Source: Zoogloeaceae bacterium | GTDB lineage: Bacteria; Pseudomonadota; Gammaproteobacteria; Burkholderiales; Rhodocyclaceae | Assembly (NCBI GenBank): GCA_031259605.1 | Contig: JAIRLE010000173.1 | Span: 1 to 10,336 of the forward strand | DNA length: 10,336 nt | Direction of reading: 5' to 3' | Shown: piece after piece, positions 1-6,216 of the stretch | How positions within the stretch are numbered: the first letter of the stretch is position 1 | How the letters are laid out: each line of letters opens with the position of its first letter | Notes under the pieces: model-generated | Seen by the model: the letters and a program-made list of their open reading frames with translations, nothing else | What the model was told of the DNA's origin: nothing | Database searches by the model: none | Position numbers and translations under genes: made by a program

Positions 1-116
1 AGGTTGAGACCCCGGCCGCGGCCGGGGTTTCGACCGTAGCCATTCTCGAGGGGAGAGAAACCCCTTCCCAATGGAGTTAGACCGACAGCCCTGAAGGGCT
101 GTCGCTAATTTTTGCT
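1..116 (+). repeat. Dispersed repeat, copy 1 (5' part cut off by the window edge)
   Basis: This stretch matches 10221-10336 at 115 of 116 positions by eye; the only difference is A79 against G10299. It also matches 5599-5697 with an 18-bp gap. It contains a 20-bp perfect palindrome centred on the CGGCCGCGGCCG core (about 10-29), a short GGGG/CCCC hairpin (about 51-66) and a terminator-like hairpin (83-104). The two other copies show that the repeat begins about 51 bp further left, so this copy is truncated by the window edge. I see no transposase and no clear target-site duplication, so it looks like a non-autonomous intergenic repeat (REP/MITE-like). Its family and genome copy number cannot be told from here. 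Confidence 0.9.
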
Positions 117-229
117 GCGATTGCCTTGGCGCCCCGGTTTTCCTCGAATCGCGCCATCGCGCCTTCCAGGATTCGTATCGAAAGCAAGATTTCGTGACGC
201 GCGGTTGCAATTATGTCATAGGCGTACAA
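77..229 (-). other. Possible small ORF or gene remnant running into repeat copy 1
   Basis: On the minus strand an open frame of 50 codons runs from a TTG at 229 to a TAA at 77-79. It would encode LYAYDIIATARHEILLSIRI followed by a charged, helix-prone stretch. About the last eleven codons lie inside the repeat, and the stop exists only because of the single base (A79) that distinguishes copy 1 from copy 3. No convincing ribosome binding site or family match is visible. It may be the remains of a gene interrupted by the repeat, or chance. Nothing else in 117-240 is recognisable as coding. Confidence 0.15.
83..113 (+). terminator. Terminator-like hairpin inside repeat copy 1
   Basis: A 9-bp perfect stem (CGACAGCCC at 83-91 with GGGCTGTCG at 96-104) closes a TGAA loop. 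It is followed by CTAA and then five T residues (109-113). This has the form of a rho-independent terminator reading rightward and would end transcription entering from the left. The same structure is carried by copy 3; copy 2 has a mismatch in the stem and an interrupted T run. Function is inferred from form only. Confidence 0.5.
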
Positions 230-301
230 TCAGGAAATCATTTTTTATTGAGAATCAATCAGTTAAAGTTATGTTCGGCAAACCGGGTTAACAAGATTAT
301 T

Positions 302-315
302 TTGATCTTGGTCAA
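302..315 (+). promoter_or_regulatory. FNR/ANR-type binding site upstream of ccp
   Basis: TTGATCTTGGTCAA matches the FNR/ANR consensus TTGAT-N4-ATCAA with one mismatch. It is centred at 308.5. A plausible -10 hexamer, GACAAT (338-343), predicts transcription starting near 350, which puts the box centre at -41.5, the classic class II activation position. Bacterial cytochrome c peroxidases in E. coli and Pseudomonas are known FNR/ANR targets, so oxygen-limited activation of ccp is a well-supported inference. A second dyad, ATTGA-GAA-TCAAT (247-259), lies further upstream with unknown role. Confidence 0.75.
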
Positions 316-337
316 ACTTCCTTGCTTTTGATATGGC

Positions 338-350
338 GACAATGACTGCC
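338..350 (+). promoter_or_regulatory. Predicted -10 element and start region of the ccp promoter
   Basis: GACAAT (338-343) matches TATAAT at four of six positions. No good -35 hexamer stands at the expected distance, which is normal for a promoter whose -35 region is replaced by an activator site; the FNR box occupies it. The expected start near 350 leaves a leader of about 28 nt before ATG 378, with GGAG (367-370) as the ribosome binding site. Confidence 0.45.
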
Positions 351-377
351 CCATACAACGCATAACGGAGAAACCCC

Positions 378-1376
378 ATGAAACAAACAAAGACCATTCT
401 GGCCCTTGCCGCCTTTTTGAGCGCCATCGGCATCGCAAAAGCCGCCAGTGACGAACCCATTTCACCGATCAAACCGCCCGCCAGCATCAACGTGGGCATG
501 GTGGAGCTGGGCAAAAAGCTCTATTTCGATCCGCGTCTGTCCAAATCCGGCTTTATTTCCTGCAATTCCTGCCACAACCTTTCCATGGGCGGCACCGACA
601 ACATCCAGACCTCCATTGGCGACAAGTGGCAGCAAGGCCCCATCAATGCGCCAACGGTGCTGAATTCCAGTCTCAATATTGCCCAATTCTGGGATGGTCG
701 CGCCGCCGATTTGCGGGCGCAGGCGGGCGGCCCCATCGCCAATCCCGGTGAAATGGCTTCCAGCCATACCCTGGCGGTCGATGTATTGTCTTCCATTCCC
801 GACTATGTCTATGAATTCCGGCAGGTCTTCGGCAAGGACAAAATCGACATTGAGCAGGTTACCACCGCCATTGCCGAATTTGAAAAAATCCTGGTTACGC
901 CCGGTTCCCGCTTCGATCTGTGGCTGTTGGGCAAGAAGGATGCGTTAAGCCGACAGGAAGAGGAAGGCTACCAGCTTTTCAAGAACGCGGGTTGTGTGGC
1001 CTGTCACAACGGTGAAGCCGTCGGCGGCAATTCCTTCCAGAAAATGGGCCTTGTCGAACCCTACAAAGCCGCCAGCGGCGCGGAGGGTCGTAGCGCCGTC
1101 ACCGGCGCTGACGCCGACCGCTTCAATTTCAAGGTGCCCACCCTGCGCAATGTGGAACTGACCTATCCGTACTTCCACGACGGCGCCGCCAACACCTTGA
1201 CCGAAGCTGTAGACACCATGGGCCGCCTGCAACTTGGCCGGAAGTTTACCCGGACGGAAAATGCCAGCATCGTGGCTTTCCTGAAAACGCTGACGGGCGA
1301 GCAACCGCGCTTCCAGCTTCCCATCCTGCCCCCTTCCTCCGACCAGACCCCCCGTCCCTTGCCTTTTGGCAAATAG
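378..1376 (+). CDS. ccp: Di-heme cytochrome c peroxidase, periplasmic
   Basis: This 332-aa protein belongs to the bacterial di-heme cytochrome c peroxidase/MauG family. Such enzymes reduce hydrogen peroxide to water in the periplasm with electrons from small c-type cytochromes or cupredoxins. A signal peptide is visible (residues 1 to about 22, hydrophobic core ILALAAFLSAIGIA, AKA-A cleavage motif). The two heme-binding motifs are CNSCH (62-66) and CVACH (206-210). FWDGRA (104-109) supplies the tryptophan between the hemes. NPGEM (122-126) holds the conserved Glu near the peroxidatic heme. TMG (280-282) supplies the probable distal Met of the electron-transfer heme, and PTLRN and YFHDG follow the family pattern. 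The length is normal. ATG 378 is set by GGAG seven bases upstream and by the signal peptide. The FNR box predicts expression under low oxygen. The gene stands alone, and a hairpin cluster follows it. Confidence 0.96.
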   Translation: MKQTKTILALAAFLSAIGIAKAASDEPISPIKPPASINVGMVELGKKLYFDPRLSKSGFISCNSCHNLSMGGTDNIQTSIGDKWQQGPINAPTVLNSSLNIAQFWDGRAADLRAQAGGPIANPGEMASSHTLAVDVLSSIPDYVYEFRQVFGKDKIDIEQVTTAIAEFEKILVTPGSRFDLWLLGKKDALSRQEEEGYQLFKNAGCVACHNGEAVGGNSFQKMGLVEPYKAASGAEGRSAVTGADADRFNFKVPTLRNVELTYPYFHDGAANTLTEAVDTMGRLQLGRKFTRTENASIVAFLKTLTGEQPRFQLPILPPSSDQTPRPLPFGK

Positions 1377-1414
1377 CGGACGTAACCGGGCACATCGCAG
1401 CAAACCGTACCTCC

Positions 1415-1480
1415 CCCTCTCCCGTTTCGCGGGAGAGGGTTGCGTACCGCAAAGGGTGACGCAAAACGCCGGGAGGGCGT
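1415..1480 (+). terminator. Three consecutive hairpins after ccp (REP-like, probable terminator)
   Basis: Three inverted repeats follow one another: CCCTCTCCCG/CGGGAGAGGG (1415-1424 with 1430-1439, 5-nt loop), TTGCGT/ACGCAA (1440-1445 with 1459-1464) and ACGCC/GGCGT (1466-1470 with 1476-1480). The first resembles the CCCTCTCCC..GGGAGAGGG intergenic repeat common in Proteobacteria. No long T run follows, so termination may be rho-dependent, or the hairpins may protect the ccp mRNA end. The rest of the 1377-1646 gap shows only the dnaN promoter region, with no DnaA box recognised. Confidence 0.5.
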
Positions 1481-1599
1481 GCGTTCCATACGCGGCAAAA
1501 ACCTCAAACCCGCATGTGCCGCGCCTGAAATCAGGGAAAGATAGTGCGATTGGCTTTGGCCGCCATGTGATTTTCCGGCACGAAAAAGGTTGTTTGCGC

Positions 1600-1605
1600 T
1601 AGAAT
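1600..1605 (+). promoter_or_regulatory. Candidate -10 element for dnaN
   Basis: TAGAAT matches TATAAT at five of six positions. The -35 region at the usual 16-18 bp distance (about 1576-1582) is poor, so either the promoter is weak or an activator contributes. Transcription would start near 1612, about 35 nt before ATG 1647. If correct, dnaN is transcribed on its own here and not from an upstream dnaA promoter. Confidence 0.4.
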
Positions 1606-1646
1606 CACGAATGTTTTTCAAAATTTCCCGGAAGGATTTTGTTGTC

Positions 1647-2753
1647 ATGATCATTCTGAAGTGCCCGCGCGACACCCTGCTTTCCCCGCTGCAAGCGGTT
1701 TCCAATATCGTGGAGAAGCGTCATACCCTGCCCATCCTCTCCAACGTCCTGCTGGAAAAACAGGGCGAACGCCTCACCTTGCAGGCGACCGACATTGAGA
1801 TCCAGATCACGACCGGGAGCGCTCCGGTTGGCGGCGAAGGCGATGGCGCGGTAACGCTGGCGGCGAAGAAGTTGCAGGACATCCTGCGCTCCCTGCCTGA
1901 ATCCGCCGAAATTACGCTGGACAAGGAAGACAAGCGCCTGTTGCTCAAGGCGGGCAAAAGCCGCTTTTCCCTGCAAACCTTGCCCGCCGACGATTTCCCG
2001 CGCATGGTCATCAGCGACGGCGGCGAAAAAACGCTCACCGTCACGCAAAAGGAATTTCGCGCCCTGATCGGCAAAACCCAGTACGCAATGGCTTCGCAGG
2101 ATGTGCGCTACTACCTGAACGGCCTGATGCTGATGGTCGACGGTCAGGAACTGCGCTCGGTGGCGACCGACAGTCACCGCCTCGCCTACAACAGCATGAC
2201 GGTTGACTCAAGCCTGGAACATCAGGAAATGATCCTGCCCAAGAAGACCGTGCTGGAACTGAACCGCCTCCTGTCGGACAACGACGCCCCCCTGAAGATC
2301 AGTGTCGGCAGCAACCAGATCCGCTTCGAGTTTGACGCCATCGTGCTGATCTCTAAACTCATCGACGGCAAATTCCCCGATTACGAACGGGTGATCCCCA
2401 CGCGCCTGGAAAACCACATGACGGTCAATCGCCAGGCTCTGCACACCGCCATGAGTCGCGCCGCCATCCTGACCAACGACAAATTCCACGGTGTGCGCAT
2501 CCTCCTGGATGCCAATCTGCTGAAAATCATCGCCGCCAATGCGGAACAGGAAGAAGCGCAAGAGGAAATCGAAGTCCAATATACCGGCGCGCCGCTGGAC
2601 ATCGGCTTCAACGTCACCTATCTGCTGGATGTGTTCAACAACCTTTCCGGCGACGACATCGAATGGAGCTTCAACGACGCCAATTCCAGCGCCCTGATTA
2701 CCGTACCCGGGAACGACCGTTTCAAATATGTAGTCATGCCGATGCGGATTTGA
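1647..2753 (+). CDS. dnaN: DNA polymerase III subunit beta (sliding clamp)
   Basis: This 368-aa protein is the ring-shaped processivity clamp that holds DNA polymerase III and many repair proteins on DNA. It dimerises, each subunit having three similar domains (roughly 1-120, 121-250 and 251-368). Family landmarks seen are EKRHTLPILSN (23-33), VRYYLNGLML (153-162), TDSHRLAYN (174-182), GKFPDYERVIP (241-251) and the C-terminal YVVMPMRI (361-368), which forms part of the partner-binding cleft. The length equals the usual 366-368. I chose ATG 1647 because the protein then begins MIILKCPRD, as family members do, and GGAAGGA (1630-1636) lies ten bases upstream. Starts at TTG 1590 or ATG 1611 would add 19 or 12 atypical residues. 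gyrB follows after a terminator; dnaA is not next to it. Confidence 0.97.
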   Translation: MIILKCPRDTLLSPLQAVSNIVEKRHTLPILSNVLLEKQGERLTLQATDIEIQITTGSAPVGGEGDGAVTLAAKKLQDILRSLPESAEITLDKEDKRLLLKAGKSRFSLQTLPADDFPRMVISDGGEKTLTVTQKEFRALIGKTQYAMASQDVRYYLNGLMLMVDGQELRSVATDSHRLAYNSMTVDSSLEHQEMILPKKTVLELNRLLSDNDAPLKISVGSNQIRFEFDAIVLISKLIDGKFPDYERVIPTRLENHMTVNRQALHTAMSRAAILTNDKFHGVRILLDANLLKIIAANAEQEEAQEEIEVQYTGAPLDIGFNVTYLLDVFNNLSGDDIEWSFNDANSSALITVPGNDRFKYVVMPMRI

Positions 2754-2781
2754 TGTCGCCTGCCCGCATCCGGCAGGAGCC

Positions 2782-2820
2782 TTCCGGCGCAAAGGCGGTT
2801 TTGCGCCCGCCGGAATTTTT
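2782..2820 (+). terminator. Intrinsic terminator between dnaN and gyrB
   Basis: TTCCGGCG (2782-2789) pairs with CGCCGGAA (2808-2815), and an inner GCGCAAA/TTTGCGC pairing competes with or extends the stem. Five T residues (2816-2820) follow directly. A weaker inverted repeat, CCTGCC/GGCAGG (2759-2764 with 2772-2777), precedes it. The pattern is that of a strong rho-independent terminator, so gyrB should have its own promoter or depend on read-through. I see no convincing sigma-70 promoter in 2821-2882. Confidence 0.75.
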
Positions 2821-2882
2821 CCGTCATTTTCATCCCCCCATTCCCTCTTGCCGCCTGCCCGCGGCAATCCACAGGAAACACC

Positions 2883-5387
2883 ATGAACGACGAAGCGAAA
2901 AATCCAGACATTCACCACGCCTATGACGAAGACAGCATCCAGCAGCTTGAAGGACTGGAAGCGGTCAGGAAGCGTCCCGGCATGTACATCGGCGATACTT
3001 CCGATGGCACCGGGCTGCATCACATGGTGTTCGAGGTGGTGGATAACGCCATCGACGAGGCGCTGGCCGGGCATTGCGACGATATTGTCGTCACGATTCA
3101 CAGTGACAATTCCATTTCCGTCACCGACAATGGCCGGGGCATTCCCACTGGCGTCAAGATGGACGACAAGCACGAGCCCAGGCGCAGCGCGGCGGAAATC
3201 GTCATGTGTGTGCTGCACGCCGGCGGCAAGTTCAACCAGAATTCCTACAAGGTTTCCGGCGGACTGCACGGCGTCGGCGTCTCCTGCGTCAATGCGCTGT
3301 CGGGTTGGCTGCGTCTGATCATTCGCCGCGACAACAAAAAATACGCGCTGGAATTCAAGCAGGGACATGTGGTCGATCGGATCATCGAGCGGCAAAATGG
3401 TGTTGAAGTCTCGCCGATGAAAATCATCGGCGTGAGCCAGCATACGGGTACCGAAGTGCATTTCATGGCGGATGCGGAAATCTTCGGCAACATCGAATAT
3501 CACTATGACATTCTTGCCAAACGGTTGCGCGAGCTTTCCTTCCTGAACAATGGCGTCAAGATCCGCCTCATTGACCAGCGAACGGCCAAAGAAGAAAACT
3601 TCGCCTTTTCCGGCGGTGTGCAGGGGTTTGTGGAGTACATCAACCGCAACAAGACGGTGCTGCATCCTTCCGCTTTTTGTTCCACCGGCGAATCGGAAAT
3701 TCCCAATGGCGGCGGCACGATTGCGGTTGAAGTCGCCATGCAGTGGAACGACAGCTATCAGGAACAGGTGCTCTGCTTTACCAACAACATCCCCCAGGCG
3801 GACGGCGGCACACATTTGACAGGCTTGCGGGCGGCGATGACCCGCGTCATCAACAAGTACATCGAAGAAAACGAAATCGCCAAGAAAGCCAAGGTGGATA
3901 TTACCGGCGATGACATGCGCGAAGGATTGGCCTGTGTGCTTTCGGTGAAAATGCCCGATCCCAAGTTTGCTTCGCAGACCAAGATGAAACTGGTATCTTC
4001 CGAAGCGCGCCCGGCAGTGGAAGAAGTGGTTGCGGCGCGGCTCTCCGAGTTCTTGCAGGAAAAGCCGGGTGACGCGAAAACGATTTGCGGCAAGATTGTC
4101 GACGCCGCGCGCGCGCGCGATGCTGCCCGCCGCGCGCGCGAAATGACGCGCAGGAAGGGTGTGCTTGATGGCGCGGGACTGCCCGGAAAACTTGCCGATT
4201 GCCAGGAAAAAGACCCGGCGCTGTGCGAGATCTACCTGGTCGAAGGCGATTCCGCGGGCGGTTCGGCGAAGCAGGGACGCGACCGCAAGTTCCAGGCCAT
4301 CCTGCCCCTGCGCGGCAAGGTATTGAATGTCGAAAAAGCCCGTTTTGAAAAGCTGATCAGCTCGGAAGCCATCGTCACCCTGATTACCGCGCTCGGCACC
4401 GGCATCGGCAAGGACGAATACAAGCCGGAAAAACTGCGCTATCACCGCATCATCATCATGACCGACGCCGACGTCGACGGCGCGCACATCCGCACCCTGC
4501 TGCTCACGTTCTTCTACCGGCAAATGCCCGAACTCATCGAGCGCGGTCACATCTACATTGCCCAGCCGCCGCTCTACAAGGTCAAGCATGGCAAGACCGA
4601 ACGCTATTTGCGCGATGACCATGACTACAACCAGTTCATCCTCAAAATGGCCATGCAGGATGCCGTGCTGATTCCGCAGAGTAACGCCGCGCCCATCCAT
4701 GGCGACGCGCTGGAAGCCATTTCCCGTTCCTGGCTCACCTCGCAGGCCATCATCGAACGCCTGACGCACCACATCAATTCGGAAGTGCTGTACGCCATCG
4801 TCGAACACGATCTCAGGCTGGGTCTCGCCAGCCAGGCAGAAGCGGAGTCCAGCGCCGAAAAGATCGCGCTGTGTCTCGAACGCAGCGGCGTCCATCAGGA
4901 TATTCGCGTTTTCGCCACCTATGATGACGTGCGGGAAAGCTGGCTGCTGCGCTCCGAGCGGTTGCACCACGGCAATGTCAAGGCCGGGCTGATCGACGAG
5001 GAATTCCTGCATTCCGGCGATTACACCCAGTTGAGAAAGACCGCCGAACTGCTCTCCGGTCTCTTCGACCATGCCCGTGGCGGCGCAATCATCGCGCGCG
5101 GCGAGAAGAAATGCGCCGTCAACCGCTTCGCCGAGGCCATGCGCTGGCTGATGAACGAAGTCGAGCGCGGTATCGCCAAACAACGTTACAAGGGGCTGGG
5201 CGAAATGAATCCCGGACAGTTGTGGGAAACCACCATGGATCCGCAAGTCCGGCGGCTCCTGCGCGTCAGCATCGAAGACGCCATTGGCGCCGACGCGATC
5301 TTCAATACCCTGATGGGCGAACTGGTGGAACCACGCCGGAATTTCATCGAGTCCAACGCCCTGTATGCGCGCAACATCGATGTCTGA
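2883..5387 (+). CDS. gyrB: DNA gyrase subunit B
   Basis: This 834-aa protein is the ATPase subunit of DNA gyrase (A2B2), which introduces negative supercoils. The GHKL ATPase domain shows FEVVDNAIDEA (50-60; catalytic Glu51, Mg-binding Asn55), DNGRGIPTG (82-90) and GGLHGVGVS (126-134). The transducer carries QTKMKLVSSE (365-374). The TOPRIM domain shows LVEGDSAGGSAKQGR (452-466; Glu454) and MTDADVDG (526-533; Asp528, Asp530 and Asp532), which bind the metal ions for cleavage. The region between about 570 and 735 is the insertion usual in Gram-negative GyrB. The C-terminal tail has RYKGLGEMNPGQLWETTMDP (768-787). The protein is full length and intact. AGGA (2873-2876) six bases before ATG 2883 supports the start. 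The reading frame contains two runs of alternating CG (4106-4119, 4131-4140) encoding the conserved ARARDAARRARE segment. Confidence 0.98.
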   Translation: MNDEAKNPDIHHAYDEDSIQQLEGLEAVRKRPGMYIGDTSDGTGLHHMVFEVVDNAIDEALAGHCDDIVVTIHSDNSISVTDNGRGIPTGVKMDDKHEPRRSAAEIVMCVLHAGGKFNQNSYKVSGGLHGVGVSCVNALSGWLRLIIRRDNKKYALEFKQGHVVDRIIERQNGVEVSPMKIIGVSQHTGTEVHFMADAEIFGNIEYHYDILAKRLRELSFLNNGVKIRLIDQRTAKEENFAFSGGVQGFVEYINRNKTVLHPSAFCSTGESEIPNGGGTIAVEVAMQWNDSYQEQVLCFTNNIPQADGGTHLTGLRAAMTRVINKYIEENEIAKKAKVDITGDDMREGLACVLSVKMPDPKFASQTKMKLVSSEARPAVEEVVAARLSEFLQEKPGDAKTICGKIVDAARARDAARRAREMTRRKGVLDGAGLPGKLADCQEKDPALCEIYLVEGDSAGGSAKQGRDRKFQAILPLRGKVLNVEKARFEKLISSEAIVTLITALGTGIGKDEYKPEKLRYHRIIIMTDADVDGAHIRTLLLTFFYRQMPELIERGHIYIAQPPLYKVKHGKTERYLRDDHDYNQFILKMAMQDAVLIPQSNAAPIHGDALEAISRSWLTSQAIIERLTHHINSEVLYAIVEHDLRLGLASQAEAESSAEKIALCLERSGVHQDIRVFATYDDVRESWLLRSERLHHGNVKAGLIDEEFLHSGDYTQLRKTAELLSGLFDHARGGAIIARGEKKCAVNRFAEAMRWLMNEVERGIAKQRYKGLGEMNPGQLWETTMDPQVRRLLRVSIEDAIGADAIFNTLMGELVEPRRNFIESNALYARNIDV

Positions 5388-5475
5388 GTGTTCGTTCCCG
5401 GAATTTGCGGGGTGCTGAACGCCACCGCATCTGTGATCGCGGCTTTACAAAATGCTTCGTTTTGCCATCTTTCGC

Positions 5476-5499
5476 ATCCCGGACGATTCGATCCGGGGT
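5476..5499 (+). terminator. Hairpin downstream of gyrB, possible terminator
   Basis: CCCGGA (5478-5483) pairs with TCCGGG (5492-5497) around an 8-nt loop, with a further T-G and A-T pair outside. The following sequence (TCAAATTT) is only weakly T-rich. It could help end the gyrB transcript together with the hairpin in repeat copy 2. Nothing else is recognisable between the gyrB stop and the repeat at 5548. Confidence 0.3.
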
Positions 5500-5547
5500 C
5501 AAATTTGAAGATCTGAGGATGTGAAGCGCGCCACATTTTCATGGCAT

Positions 5548-5697
5548 TCATCGTAAAACCAACTCCGGTTTGAAACCCCGCCCGTTGATAAGGCGCGAAG
5601 GTTGAGACCCCGGCCGTGGCCATTCCCGAGGGGAGAGAAACCCCTTCCCAATGGAGTTGGACCGACAGCCCTGAAGGGCTGCCGCTAATTTCTTGCT
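5548..5697 (+). repeat. Dispersed repeat, copy 2 (complete, 18 bp shorter)
   Basis: This copy shares TCATCGTAAAACCAACTCCG at its left end and GCTAATTTCTTGCT at its right end with copy 3. It lacks the 18 bp that follow CCCCGGCCG in copies 1 and 3, so the perfect palindrome is destroyed. A small CCG direct repeat borders the loss, which suggests slippage. Its terminal hairpin (5663-5684) has one mismatch and its T run is interrupted by C. It lies in the convergent gap between gyrB and the minus-strand operon and ends nine bases from the stop codon of the last operon gene. It may still act as a terminator. Confidence 0.9.
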
Positions 5698-5706
5698 TGC
5701 CTTGTG

Positions 5707-6216
5707 TCATCCCGGCGTCCGCAGTTCCAGTATCTGCCACTGTCCACAATGCGCGCCGCCGTCCGATTCCACCTGTCCGCACAGCGTCCGCGTACAACGT
5801 CCTCCGCGCAGCCACGCGGCGGCGAGCATTCGCATCCGTAGCCAGTGCAGTTCCACGTCGTCACTCCAAGGCTGGTAGAGCACGTTTTCGACGCAGGGAA
5901 AATTCTGTCGCAGCGGGATGGCGGCAAGGATGGGTTGCGTGGCGAGAAAATCGTAGGGAAGCGGCGCTTCGCGGGCGATGACCACATCGGTGATGACACG
6001 GATCGTGGCGGCGTGCATGCCGGTACGCGATCCCCACAGCACCACGGTAGGCGCATCGGGCATACCGTCGAGACAGGCCGCCGCGCCGACAATCAGCAGT
6101 TCGGTCAATGCGCTGGCGCGGCGTAACGGTGTCCGGGTATGCGCACACGCAGAGGCGGACAGGGATGCGTCGTCGAAACGCTGGCGGAGCATATCGCCGA
6201 TGTGCAAGGCGCTCAT
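5707..6216 (-). CDS. Short beta-ketoacyl synthase-like protein (chain-length-factor type)
   Basis: This 169-aa protein resembles the N-terminal ketosynthase-like domain often encoded beside the ketosynthase in aryl polyene and related clusters (Ketoacyl-synt_2-like). What is seen: TVVLWGSRTGMHAATIRVI (57-75), then LPYDFLATQPILAA (86-99) where family members have a Phe-rich motif near the active-site position, and WLRGGRCTRTLCGQVE (135-150), the usual closing strand. No nucleophilic Cys stands in the ATQP segment, so it is probably non-catalytic and may pair with the upstream ketosynthase to set chain length. At 169 aa it is shorter than the roughly 240 aa I recall for the family. ATG 6216 overlaps the ketosynthase stop as ATGA, which I preferred over the ATG at 6237. 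Repeat copy 2 begins nine bases past its stop; a truncated C-terminus is possible. Confidence 0.65.
   Translation of the reverse strand: MSALHIGDMLRQRFDDASLSASACAHTRTPLRRASALTELLIVGAAACLDGMPDAPTVVLWGSRTGMHAATIRVITDVVIAREAPLPYDFLATQPILAAIPLRQNFPCVENVLYQPWSDDVELHWLRMRMLAAAWLRGGRCTRTLCGQVESDGGAHCGQWQILELRTPG

Noticed and set aside
205..230. Sigma-70 promoter TTGCAA-N14-TACAAT
   Set aside because: A 14-bp spacer is too short for normal promoter function, and the FNR-type promoter explains ccp better.
117..377. Replication origin (DnaA box cluster) near dnaN
   Set aside because: No TTATCCACA-type boxes or AT-rich 13-mers recognised in 117-377, 1377-1646 or 2754-2882. Only an isolated AATCCACAG occurs before gyrB.
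1590..1646. Upstream TTG 1590 or ATG 1611 as the dnaN start
   Set aside because: The extra residues are not found in sliding clamps, the predicted promoter overlaps them, and only ATG 1647 has a plausible ribosome binding site.
4106..4140. Alternating CG runs as a possible Z-DNA or regulatory element
   Set aside because: They encode the conserved ARARDAARRARE segment of GyrB; a similar run at 6950-6963 encodes DARAR in the ketosynthase. GC-rich Ala/Arg codons explain both.
2208..5246. A 1012-codon open frame on the minus strand opposite dnaN and gyrB
   Set aside because: It crosses two well-conserved genes and their terminator, has low-complexity composition and no recognisable domain. It is a by-product of GC-rich codon usage on the other strand.
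5186..5815. A 209-codon minus-strand frame spanning the gyrB end, repeat copy 2 and the ketosynthase-like gene end
   Set aside because: It mixes antisense gyrB, repeat and out-of-phase coding sequence; no family resemblance.
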